From Microcaldota archaeon (GTDB taxonomy: Archaea; Micrarchaeota; Micrarchaeia; Anstonellales; Anstonellaceae): a stretch of DNA of 7,243 nt. The notes under the pieces were generated by a model that made no database searches, was not told the DNA's origin, and saw nothing but the letters and a program-made list of their open reading frames with translations. Where the stretch lies: positions 1 through 7,243 of the forward strand of contig JAHFEN010000034.1 in assembly GCA_023248455.1 (NCBI GenBank), in the 5' to 3' direction. Below, in pieces: positions 1-5,666 of the stretch (the first letter of the stretch is position 1; every line of letters begins with the position of its first letter). Both the position numbers and the translations under genes were made by a program.

Positions 1-1397
1 CTGTAAATTGTTTTCCTTCCTGCGCGGAGAAGTAGGAACACTGCGAGCAGGAATATCAGCGCGGGAATCCCCAGGCGCAGATAGGACTCCAAAAATCCGC
101 TGCCCTGGTAGGAAAAGCCCTGACTTGTTTCCAGCCCCATGTAGGAAAAATGCATTGTGTGGCTGCCGTCCGAAGGCGCTGCCCAGATCACAAGCGAGCC
201 ATTGGAGGAATAGTACTGCCTTTTCCCGCCCGAGTCTATCCACGCCTCCACCACGCCGGTTAACGGCTTTCCGCCGAATGTTGCGTAATATTCGTACCTG
301 CCCTTGTCCTGCGAAACAGGCAAGGCGGAAAAGCCAAGCGCCTCGATGTATGCAGCGGCGTGCACCCTTCCGAACTGGTCGGACACCACAACAAGGTATG
401 TGCCGCCCTCAGGAATTGCAATAGCAAAGCTGCTTGCCCAGCCAGAAATAATCCTGCCGCCGGCTATTTCCTGCCTGCCCACCAGCCGCCTCCCGTCCAG
501 AATATCGGCGTAAAGGCGCAGGTTCCTGCCCACCTCCGACTGCCCCTTAAGCGAGAACTCGAATTCGGCGCGCTTCCCTGCGAGTATTTTGGCAGGCCCG
601 TTGAGCCTCCCTTCGGGCCGCTTCAGCTCGAAGCTGTCGGCTGCCCTGCATTGACCATTCGGCCCAAGGTATACTGCGCGGCAATACAGAGTGCCAGAAT
701 CCGCCCCAAGCGCAATTGTGAAATTCCCCTGCCCTGCTGGAAATGTTTCGGCCCCCTGCCCTTCTGGCAGCATTGCTCCAAGGGCAGCAACAGGCGCTGC
801 TTCTGCCTCCCCTCCTGGCGGCAGGCCCACAATGGTGAAACCGTACGAGCTGTTTGCATCTGAAATGCTGCCGTCCTCTTTGACCAGCCTTCCTGCAAGT
901 GACTGCAGCACCAGCACCTTGCTGTTCCGCTCAGAGATTTTTTTTGCGTTTTCAGCCAGAATGGCAGGAATTGCTCCAGTGGGCGAGATTATCATGGAAT
1001 TTTTAGAGGAGAGCGCATCAGCAATGCTTGCTTCCCTCGAGGAAAAGCCGCATTTGGAAAGAGCCTGAGAAATTTTTTCCCCCAAGGCCATATTCACGCC
1101 CGGAGCTGCGGCATGCGAAAGCAGGAGCATGTTTTTCTGCAGGGGCGATTCGCTGCAGAATGCGCGGACTTCCCCGTTGTTTCCCCCTGGCAGCAGATAA
1201 AGGTTCAGCACTGCCTTGCTTTTGTTCCCAATGTCCGCCAGCTGGGCAGTGCGGATGCCGAATGCGAGCTGCGCAGGGCTTGCAGGCGGCCCCTGCGCGG
1301 ACGCGGAGCTCTTTTGAGCAGCATCAGGGTTCAGGAAAAGCAGGGCAAGAGAAAGCAAAAGGAGTGCTGCGAGCGCAGCTCCCAAATACGCGCGCAT
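1..1397 (-). CDS. Large extracytoplasmic membrane-anchored protein, 3' end beyond the left edge
   Basis: The frame is open from the ATG at 1397 to the left edge (465 codons, no stop), so the C-terminus is missing. Residues 5-22 form a leucine/alanine-rich signal anchor or signal peptide after Met-Arg, followed by a low-complexity Ala/Ser/Pro linker. Residues about 45-438 look extracytoplasmic: four cysteines (81, 116, 239, 250) could form two disulfides, and there are four N-X-S/T sequons (N58, N182, N225, N399). Residues about 100-190 alternate helices and short hydrophobic strands, and about 265-430 looks like beta-sandwich (Ig-like) modules. A second membrane segment at about 442-458 is followed by Arg/Lys, so a cytoplasmic part may begin at the edge. 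I chose the ATG at 1397 because a TATA box lies 25-30 bases upstream; an in-frame ATG at 1430 would put that box inside the gene. I do not recognise the family. A cell-surface or envelope role is inferred from architecture only. Confidence 0.8.
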   Translation of the reverse strand, partial: MRAYLGAALAALLLLSLALLFLNPDAAQKSSASAQGPPASPAQLAFGIRTAQLADIGNKSKAVLNLYLLPGGNNGEVRAFCSESPLQKNMLLLSHAAAPGVNMALGEKISQALSKCGFSSREASIADALSSKNSMIISPTGAIPAILAENAKKISERNSKVLVLQSLAGRLVKEDGSISDANSSYGFTIVGLPPGGEAEAAPVAALGAMLPEGQGAETFPAGQGNFTIALGADSGTLYCRAVYLGPNGQCRAADSFELKRPEGRLNGPAKILAGKRAEFEFSLKGQSEVGRNLRLYADILDGRRLVGRQEIAGGRIISGWASSFAIAIPEGGTYLVVVSDQFGRVHAAAYIEALGFSALPVSQDKGRYEYYATFGGKPLTGVVEAWIDSGGKRQYYSSNGSLVIWAAPSDGSHTMHFSYMGLETSQGFSYQGSGFLESYLRLGIPALIFLLAVFLLLRAGRKTIY

Positions 1398-1421
1398 AGT
1401 GGGAAGATATCGGGAATTGGG

Positions 1422-1427
1422 ATTATA
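1422..1427 (-). promoter_or_regulatory. TATA box for the surface-protein gene (leaderless spacing)
   Basis: On the minus strand the sequence reads TATAAT, 25-30 bases before the ATG at 1397 and centred near -27. That is the spacing expected for an archaeal TATA box when transcription starts at the start codon. There is no Shine-Dalgarno motif before this ATG, which agrees with a leaderless transcript. The rest of the 1431-1560 spacer shows no clear T-run terminator for cysS, only a 10-base palindrome (cagagctctg, 1515-1524) of unknown meaning. Confidence 0.55.
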
Positions 1428-1560
1428 CATCTTTGCCTGCTTCCTGCGCCTGAGGGCGGCCAAGCCCTTCCTGCCCTAAAGCGAACGGCACTGCCCCAGC
1501 CTTATTCCCTGCGCCAGAGCTCTGTCCCTCCCTTCCAAGCGCCAAGCAGCGCGACCCCAG

Positions 1561-2964
1561 CTATTTCCTTTTCCAAAGAGTGGTCCCGTCCTTCCTGTCC
1601 TCAAGAAGAATGCCTTCATCTGCGAGCTCTTTGCGGATCGCGTCTGATGCGGCAAAATCCTTATTCTTCCTTGCCTCATTCCTCTTCGCAATGCGCGAGT
1701 GTATTTCGTTACCGGAAAGCCCGGGCCTGCTGCGTCCGCTCTCAGGCGCGAGGTTGAATACAGAGAGCAGCTTTTCAAGAACTGCAGCAGCCTCCCCCGC
1801 TTCCTTTTCAGATGCGCTTCCTTCTGAGCAGGCTCCGGATATTCTCTTGGCAAGCGAAAAGAGCGCCGCCATTGCATTGGGCGTGTCAAAGTCGTCGTCC
1901 ATGCGCAGGATGAATTCCTTTTCCGCTTCTTTTGCAGATGAAAGCAATGTGCCATCACCCAATGCCTTGGAAGAATATGTCTTCGCAGATGATATTGCCG
2001 AGTGCAGGGTGGCAAGCGAATTCCCTGCAGCCTGGATTGCCGACCCGGAAAAGTCTATCGGCGAGCGGTAGTGAGATAGCGAAAAGAGCATCCGGATAGA
2101 CTGCTGGGAGAATTTTTTCAGCCCCTCCTCGATCGTTATGAAATTGCCAAGGGATTTTGCCATCTTCTCGCCATTGACCGTGAGAAAGCCGGTGTGCATC
2201 CAGAGGCGCACAAATGGCTTGCCTGTCGCAGCCTCGGACTGCGCTATCTCGTTTTCGTGGTGCGGAAAAATTAGGTCGCGCGCGCCGCCGTGTATGTCCA
2301 GCGTTTCCCCAAGGCGCGAAGTGCTCATTGCCGAGCACTCGATGTGCCAGCCAGGCCTCCCCCTGCCCCAGGGCGAACCGTATGTCGCGCCGGGCTCTTC
2401 CCCGAATTTCCAGAGCGCGAAATCCTGCGGGTTTTTCTTTTTCTCGTCCACCTCTATTCTCGCGCCAGCTTTTATGCCTTCGGGGGACTGTCCGGAAAGC
2501 GAGCCATATTTCGCGAATTTAAGGACGTTAAAATAAACTCCCGACTCTGTTTTGTATGCAAAGCCGTTCCTTTCGATCCGCGAAATGAGCGCCGCTATTT
2601 CGGGCATGCAGTCGCTCACCTTGGGGGAGGAATCTGGCTCCATCACGCCAAGAGCGGCAAACTCCTTCTCAGACTCCAGCGCATATTTTTTCGAAAGCTC
2701 AAGCGGTTGCATTTTCCGCTCGTGCGCGCGCTTGATTATCTTGTCGTCTATGTCAGTCACGTTCTGGACGTAGGTCACGGTGTAGCCCTGGAAAAGGAAG
2801 TAGCGCCTGATGATGTCGAAAGAAACGATTGTGCGCGCGTGCCCGAGGTGGCTCTTGTCATAGGGCGTGATGCCGCATACGTACATGCGTATTTTTTTTC
2901 CTTCCTGCGGGCTGAACTCCTCTGCTTTTCCCGACATCGTGTTGTATATCCTCACGTTCAGCAC
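1561..2964 (-). CDS. cysS: Cysteinyl-tRNA synthetase
   Basis: This class I aminoacyl-tRNA synthetase charges tRNA-Cys with cysteine using ATP in the cytoplasm. The 467 residues match the family's usual length (about 460). The ATP-binding HIGH motif is HLGH at 39-42 and the KMSKS loop is KMAKS at 267-271. The zinc and cysteine-binding ligands known from the E. coli enzyme are all in place: C30 (in YVCGITPYD), C210 (after GWHIE), H235 and E239 (in FPHHENEIA). The C-terminal part (about 300-467) is helical, as expected for the tRNA-binding region, and ends in WKRK and TAG. The start is a GTG at 2964, giving MLNVRIYNT, a normal N-terminus for the family; a TATA box 23-29 bases upstream supports it. 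The gene seems to be its own transcription unit, 72 bases after the preceding stop codon. It looks intact and functional. Confidence 0.97.
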   Translation of the reverse strand: MLNVRIYNTMSGKAEEFSPQEGKKIRMYVCGITPYDKSHLGHARTIVSFDIIRRYFLFQGYTVTYVQNVTDIDDKIIKRAHERKMQPLELSKKYALESEKEFAALGVMEPDSSPKVSDCMPEIAALISRIERNGFAYKTESGVYFNVLKFAKYGSLSGQSPEGIKAGARIEVDEKKKNPQDFALWKFGEEPGATYGSPWGRGRPGWHIECSAMSTSRLGETLDIHGGARDLIFPHHENEIAQSEAATGKPFVRLWMHTGFLTVNGEKMAKSLGNFITIEEGLKKFSQQSIRMLFSLSHYRSPIDFSGSAIQAAGNSLATLHSAISSAKTYSSKALGDGTLLSSAKEAEKEFILRMDDDFDTPNAMAALFSLAKRISGACSEGSASEKEAGEAAAVLEKLLSVFNLAPESGRSRPGLSGNEIHSRIAKRNEARKNKDFAASDAIRKELADEGILLEDRKDGTTLWKRK

Positions 2965-2986
2965 CCAGGAAATCTGCCATCTAAGG

Positions 2987-2993
2987 ATTAATA
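2987..2993 (-). promoter_or_regulatory. TATA box for cysS (leaderless spacing)
   Basis: The minus strand reads TATTAAT 23-29 bases before the GTG at 2964, centred near -26. No Shine-Dalgarno motif precedes the GTG. This suggests that cysS is transcribed from its own promoter as a leaderless message and is not only read through from the upstream trio. Confidence 0.5.
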
Positions 2994-3035
2994 GCGCTTG
3001 GTTTGCGCCAGGCTGCCAGCAGGAATCCGTTCGGC

Positions 3036-3458
3036 TTATGATTTCCCGATTTCGCTTTCGAATGCGTCGAGCTTTTGCTCCACGATATCGGACCAGGCTT
3101 TAGAGCGCTTTTTTTCATAGTTTATCCCAGCCAAGAGGGATTCGGAACCGGTTTCCTTTGGCTTGGGGCCGACTGCTTTGGTGGCATCTTCCAGGGTCTC
3201 TGCCAAAAACCGGTTGGTCTCATCAGAGTTTTTCGCCTGAAGGGCAATTATGCGCTTTTCCTGGTCAGGGCGGAAGCCCCAAAAACCGCCCTGCGACGAA
3301 ACTGGCGCCTCCCTGCCCGAATTCGTAGTGAAACCCTGCCGGCTCCCCTGCATTTCTCGTTTCTCCTGCTCGAGGCGCAATTCGTCAATTAGCCCCCTGA
3401 TGCGCTCGCGCAGCCCCTTGGGTTGCGGCTTTTTGGGATCTATCTCCATTTCCCCCAT
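3036..3458 (-). CDS. Charged helical hypothetical protein, last gene of the membrane/Ig-like trio
   Basis: This 140-residue soluble protein is not recognised. It has no signal peptide or membrane segment and is rich in Glu, Lys, Arg and Gln. Residues about 14-38 form a strongly charged helix (probably coiled coil), residues 40-65 are a Gly/Ser/Gln linker of low order, and residues 66-95 and 108-140 are further amphipathic helices. The ATG at 3458 directly follows the TGA of the upstream gene (TGAATG), so the two are probably translationally coupled. A GGTGGAGAT stretch 13 bases upstream could help, but it is farther away than ideal; a second ATG at 3449 is also possible. Tight packing with the Ig-like and three-helix membrane genes suggests a shared complex, with this protein as a helical partner. 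That is inference from position only. Confidence 0.8.
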   Translation of the reverse strand: MGEMEIDPKKPQPKGLRERIRGLIDELRLEQEKREMQGSRQGFTTNSGREAPVSSQGGFWGFRPDQEKRIIALQAKNSDETNRFLAETLEDATKAVGPKPKETGSESLLAGINYEKKRSKAWSDIVEQKLDAFESEIGKS

Positions 3459-3872
3459 TCAAACCGCCCTTATCTCCACCGGCTTCTTCGCATAATTCTG
3501 CACGTGCGAGTAGTCGCGGTAATGGTGATTGACTGTGACAAGCACGGAGTAGGTGCCCGGCGCGGTCTTGGAGGAGGAGCAGACTGAGAAGCTGACCGTC
3601 TTTTCCTTGTGCGCCTCAAGCTGCCCGATCCTGATTTCCTTTATTTTGGTCATCCCGAGGTTGTCAAAGCCGAGCGATGCAGGGACCTCGGCTGAAATAG
3701 ATGCCATCACAGGCGAGCCTGTCACATTTTTTACGGTTACCAAAAGCTCAAGTGCGCTTTCCTTCCTTGCATTCAGCCTGACCGGCCGCAAGCTGGTGGA
3801 GATGTTGAAAGGCAGCCCTGCCTTCCCCGGCTCGTCCGAAGGCTTTCCCATCATATCGTCAATGAAACCCAT
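3459..3872 (-). CDS. Cytosolic Ig-like beta-sandwich protein
   Basis: This 137-residue protein has a short amphipathic N-terminus (MGFIDDMMGK) and a flexible Pro/Gly linker to about residue 20, then a single beta-sandwich-like domain. Strand-like stretches follow the pattern of CARDB/NEW3-type Ig domains: an 'ELLVTVKNVTGSPV' type strand pair near 42-55, a Pro/Leu-Gly-Phe turn near 64-70, an 'EAHKEKTVSFSV' strand near 86-97 and 'APGTYSVLVTVNHHYRDY' near 103-120. There is no signal peptide, so unlike most such domains it should stay in the cytoplasm, perhaps at the membrane through its N-terminus. A GAGGT Shine-Dalgarno motif sits 7 bases before the ATG, fixing the start. It lies 21 bases after the membrane-protein gene and abuts the next one. 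The fold assignment is by pattern only and the function is unknown; a binding or scaffold role for its membrane neighbour is possible. Confidence 0.85.
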   Translation of the reverse strand: MGFIDDMMGKPSDEPGKAGLPFNISTSLRPVRLNARKESALELLVTVKNVTGSPVMASISAEVPASLGFDNLGMTKIKEIRIGQLEAHKEKTVSFSVCSSSKTAPGTYSVLVTVNHHYRDYSHVQNYAKKPVEIRAV

Positions 3873-3879
3873 TTTCTCA

Positions 3880-3884
3880 ACCTC
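3880..3884 (-). promoter_or_regulatory. Shine-Dalgarno motif for the Ig-like protein gene
   Basis: The minus strand reads GAGGT with 7 bases to the ATG at 3872. It decides the start and shows that this operon-internal gene uses leadered initiation, unlike the first gene of the same operon. Confidence 0.6.
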
Positions 3885-3893
3885 GTTGTCCGT

Positions 3894-4364
3894 TCAGCGC
3901 CAGCGCTTTTTCTTCCTTCTTTTGCCTGCCTTTATTGCAGCCTTATCTGAGATTATCCGCACTTCGTGCACATCGCGGTGGTGGTGGCGGGCGGCCTCGG
4001 CAATGTGCTGGAAGTGCGGGACGTCGTCAAGCGCCAGAGTGAAGAACACGTAGAGCATGGAGAAGAGCGAGCCTATCTCGAAAATGCTGGAGACCGCGCT
4101 CGCGTAGTTTGCCGAAAGCCCAAGCTGCGCCCCGAAAAGCTCGAGGCTGAAACCTATTGCAAAGCCTGCAGCTGCAAGCCCCAGCATGCCTGCGTGCTTC
4201 ACTGCCCTCCATTTTGCATAGAAGAAATGCACTGGGAGATGGCGCTTTGCCCTGTCCCAGTAAACCCTGTAATAGACGAAGAGCAGCACAGCAAGGAAAG
4301 CAAGAACTGCCTTGACCAGGAGAAGCGGGGGGATGACATTTGCTGAATCCAACCCAAGCGCCAT
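3894..4364 (-). CDS. Three-helix membrane protein with His-rich basic cytosolic tail
   Basis: This 156-residue integral membrane protein is not recognised. Three hydrophobic segments are visible at about 10-32, 57-78 and 86-112. The loop between the first two (33-56) is rich in Arg, Lys, His and aromatic residues, and the C-terminal tail (113-156) carries an HHH run at 127-129 and ends in a nine-residue Lys/Arg cluster (KRRKKKRWR). By the positive-inside rule the N-terminus is outside and the loop and tail are in the cytoplasm. The tail could bind nucleic acid, acidic lipids, a metal, or a partner protein. The ATG at 4364 is supported by a TATA-like box at the leaderless distance. The gene heads a three-gene operon with the cytosolic Ig-like protein and the helical protein, which suggests a membrane-tethered complex. 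That is an inference from context. Confidence 0.85.
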   Translation of the reverse strand: MALGLDSANVIPPLLLVKAVLAFLAVLLFVYYRVYWDRAKRHLPVHFFYAKWRAVKHAGMLGLAAAGFAIGFSLELFGAQLGLSANYASAVSSIFEIGSLFSMLYVFFTLALDDVPHFQHIAEAARHHHRDVHEVRIISDKAAIKAGKRRKKKRWR

Positions 4365-4385
4365 GCTGTTTTTTCTCTGCTAAAG

Positions 4386-4393
4386 AATTAATT
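4386..4393 (-). promoter_or_regulatory. TATA-like box for the three-gene operon
   Basis: AATTAATT lies 22-29 bases before the ATG at 4364, centred near -26. There is no Shine-Dalgarno motif before that ATG; the bases directly upstream are an A-rich run. This fits a leaderless transcript that starts at the first codon of the membrane-protein gene. Confidence 0.5.
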
Positions 4394-4403
4394 TGTATGC
4401 CTA

Positions 4404-4465
4404 CCTAGGGGGCAATTGCCAACAGCAGGCTCCCCTAAGGTATTACCCCCTATGGGAAACCCATA
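4404..4465. repeat. Cluster of palindromes and alternative inverted repeats between two operons
   Basis: Several symmetric elements are packed into about 60 bases. TATGGG-AAA-CCCATA (4451-4465) is a perfect 6-base inverted repeat. CCTAGGGG (4404-4411) pairs with CCCCTAAGG (4432-4440) apart from one bulged base. GGCAATTGCC (4411-4420) is a perfect palindrome. The core CCCCTA occurs twice in one orientation (4432-4437 and 4447-4452) and once inverted (4406-4411), so the inverted copy could pair with either partner. The cluster lies after the YdjM-type gene and upstream of the TATA-like box of the next operon. It could be an operator, a terminator/3' end structure, or a small structured RNA. No T-run follows the stems. 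Confidence 0.45.
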
Positions 4466-4475
4466 TTCCGCGCCT

Positions 4476-4925
4476 TTAGGCGAGCTTGACGCAGAAATCA
4501 GCCAAAAGGTGGGAAAAGTAGCCTGCTGCGACAGCGCACGCCAGGAATTCGCCGAAAAGCAAAAAGCACGGCAGCGCAAGCGCGAACAGGAACGCAAGGG
4601 AATGCATTATCCCCCTGTGGCGCGGGCGGATGAGGAAATCCAAGCCGAGCGCAGCTAGAAAAAGGGCTGCCGCATAGAGCACGAAATTTTCCGCCTTGCC
4701 TGCCTTGTATGAGAGAAGGAATGCGGCTGCGAGTATGAGCACGAACACTGCCGAGTACAGTGCCTGCGATGCCTTGCTTTTCCTCAAGTCCAGGTCAGGG
4801 AGCAGTGAAGCCGCGCCTGAAACAGCCGCAAAGAGGAACGCTTCCTGCAAGCCTGCGCGAAAGGCAAAAAGAGACAGCATCGCTCCTGAAAAAAAGCCAA
4901 AAACTAGGTGAGACTTCCAATCCAC
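4476..4925 (-). CDS. YdjM/DUF457-type membrane-bound metal-dependent hydrolase
   Basis: From the GTG at 4925 this gives 149 residues with the hallmarks of the YdjM (DUF457) family of small multi-spanning membrane proteins annotated as metal-dependent hydrolases. The conserved polar motifs sit among hydrophobic helices: H6 (KSHLVFG), LLPDLD at 41-46, HRGIMHS at 103-109 and SHLLAD at 138-143. These His/Asp residues are the expected metal-binding set. In bacteria the family is often SOS-induced; in archaea the substrate is unknown, with membrane lipid or phosphate-ester chemistry suspected. I see five or six membrane segments. The frame also holds a GTG at 4937, only 5 bases after the upstream stop. 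I prefer 4925 because AGGTGAT, complementary to the 16S 3' end, lies 7 bases before it and would be inside the gene otherwise. The gene is co-transcribed with the 194-residue protein upstream. The family call is firm, the reaction is not. Confidence 0.9.
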   Translation of the reverse strand: MDWKSHLVFGFFSGAMLSLFAFRAGLQEAFLFAAVSGAASLLPDLDLRKSKASQALYSAVFVLILAAAFLLSYKAGKAENFVLYAAALFLAALGLDFLIRPRHRGIMHSLAFLFALALPCFLLFGEFLACAVAAGYFSHLLADFCVKLA

Positions 4926-4932
4926 AGGGAAA

Positions 4933-4939
4933 ATCACCT
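4933..4939 (-). promoter_or_regulatory. Shine-Dalgarno motif that sets the start of the YdjM-type gene
   Basis: The minus strand reads AGGTGAT, complementary to the archaeal 16S 3' tail (AUCACCU), and ends 7 bases before the GTG at 4925. It overlaps the alternative GTG at 4937, which argues against that earlier start. Confidence 0.55.
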
Positions 4940-4942
4940 GGG

Positions 4943-5527
4943 TTAATCGGTCGCCCTCAGTATTGCCGACATGTGCCGCTGGTACCTTTTCAGGTGGTGG
5001 TCCTGCTCCTTCTGCGACATCCTGATGAGGTTGGAGGAAAGCCCCATTATCTCGTAATATGCCTCGCCGAATGCAGACTCGGCCGCAAGCACCTCGTCAG
5101 GGGTGCGCGCTTCCGAGGCATCGCAGAGAAGCGAAAGGTAGCGGAGCTGCGAAAGTGCGCGCTCGCCCTCGGAAGTGAGCCTGGCGCGCTGCCTTCTTGA
5201 GCCGCGGAATTTCTTTTTCACGAAGGAAAGCCAGGCAGTCAGCTGGTCGTAGAGGGCGGAGAGGAACGACTGCTTTTGCGATTTTGCCGCCATATTCGCA
5301 GTTACCCTGGACTCTATCAGGAGCTGCGAGGCAGCCTGCTGCTGCGGAAGCAGGAGCTCGGCCTCGCGGATGGGGTCAATGAAGCGCGAATCGTCCAGAA
5401 GCTTTCGGGACAGCCTGCCTCGGGCAAATGGCTTTCTTGCCATCCCCTCTGGGGGGATAAGGCTTCGCCTGGGGCCTTGCCTTAGCCCAGGGGCTGCCTT
5501 GGGTTCCTGGAATACCATTTCTTGCAT
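4943..5527 (-). CDS. Basic helical hypothetical protein, first gene of the YdjM-type operon
   Basis: This 194-residue soluble protein is not recognised. Residues 1-50 are rich in Pro, Gly, Arg and Lys and probably disordered; residues about 52-98 are helical and Gln/Ala-rich; 99-118 is a strongly basic patch (KKKFRGSRRQRAR); 118-194 is helical, with a His pair at 177-178. The LTSEGERALSQL stretch (117-128) resembles the end of a winged-helix domain, but I do not see the preceding recognition helix, so a DNA-binding call is not justified. An in-frame TGA lies a short way upstream with no other start codon between, which makes the ATG at 5527 the first possible start. The YdjM-type gene follows within 5-17 bases, so the two are probably co-expressed and may work together at the membrane. 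Confidence 0.82.
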   Translation of the reverse strand: MQEMVFQEPKAAPGLRQGPRRSLIPPEGMARKPFARGRLSRKLLDDSRFIDPIREAELLLPQQQAASQLLIESRVTANMAAKSQKQSFLSALYDQLTAWLSFVKKKFRGSRRQRARLTSEGERALSQLRYLSLLCDASEARTPDEVLAAESAFGEAYYEIMGLSSNLIRMSQKEQDHHLKRYQRHMSAILRATD

Positions 5528-5558
5528 GCTGGTCGCGTGTGCGAATTCTCAGCGAAAG

Positions 5559-5565
5559 TTTAAAA
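5559..5565 (-). promoter_or_regulatory. TATA-like box for the 194-residue protein operon
   Basis: The minus strand reads TTTTAAA, 32-38 bases before the ATG at 5527. At normal archaeal spacing the transcript would begin about 8-9 bases before the ATG, giving a very short leader without a Shine-Dalgarno motif. It forms one half of the divergent promoter region 5528-5666. Confidence 0.4.
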
Positions 5566-5620
5566 TAGCGGAAGATGCGCAAGAACCGCTCTGCCAAGCC
5601 CACGGAAATTCAGATATGAA

Positions 5621-5626
5621 TATATA
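5621..5626 (+). promoter_or_regulatory. TATA box for the large plus-strand gene
   Basis: TATATA is centred 43 bases before the ATG at 5667. Transcription would then start near 5650, giving a leader of about 17 bases that just includes the GGAGGT at 5654-5659. This supports the start at 5667 over the in-frame ATG at 5616, which lies upstream of the box. Confidence 0.45.
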
Positions 5627-5653
5627 CACTTCAAGCAATATAAGCTGCAATCC

Positions 5654-5659
5654 GGAGGT
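5654..5659 (+). promoter_or_regulatory. Strong Shine-Dalgarno motif for the large plus-strand gene
   Basis: GGAGGT with 7 bases to the ATG at 5667 is the best ribosome binding site in the window. It decides the start against the in-frame ATG 17 codons upstream (5616), which has none. Confidence 0.7.
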
Positions 5660-5666
5660 TGGCAGC

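Noticed and set aside
1395..1430. Earlier in-frame ATG at 1430 for the surface-protein gene
   Set aside because: The best TATA box (1422-1427) would then lie inside the gene, while it sits at exactly the leaderless distance from the ATG at 1397.
1515..1551. Palindrome cagagctctg and a weak GCGC stem after cysS as a terminator
   Set aside because: The stems are short, no T-run follows on the minus strand, and such GC-rich symmetry is easily found by chance here.
1113..1757. Plus-strand open frame of 214 codons
   Set aside because: It runs antisense across the surface-protein gene, the spacer and the end of cysS; its composition is shadow-like and no promoter or ribosome site precedes it.
1476..2015. 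Minus-strand open frame of 179 codons
   Set aside because: It overlaps the 3' part of cysS in another frame, and only the cysS frame has family motifs.
2290..2991. Plus-strand open frame of 233 codons opposite cysS
   Set aside because: It lies fully antisense to the well-supported cysS, has an Arg/Cys/Phe-rich composition typical of antisense reading, and shows no ribosome site or recognisable motif.
5178..5180. Possible winged-helix DNA-binding domain in the 194-residue protein
   Set aside because: Only a LTSEGERALSQL-like stretch near residues 117-128 resembles the family; the recognition helix and wing are not visible.
5616..5666. In-frame ATG at 5616 as the start of the large plus-strand gene
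   Set aside because: It has no Shine-Dalgarno motif and lies upstream of the TATATA box; the ATG at 5667 has GGAGGT at 7 bases.
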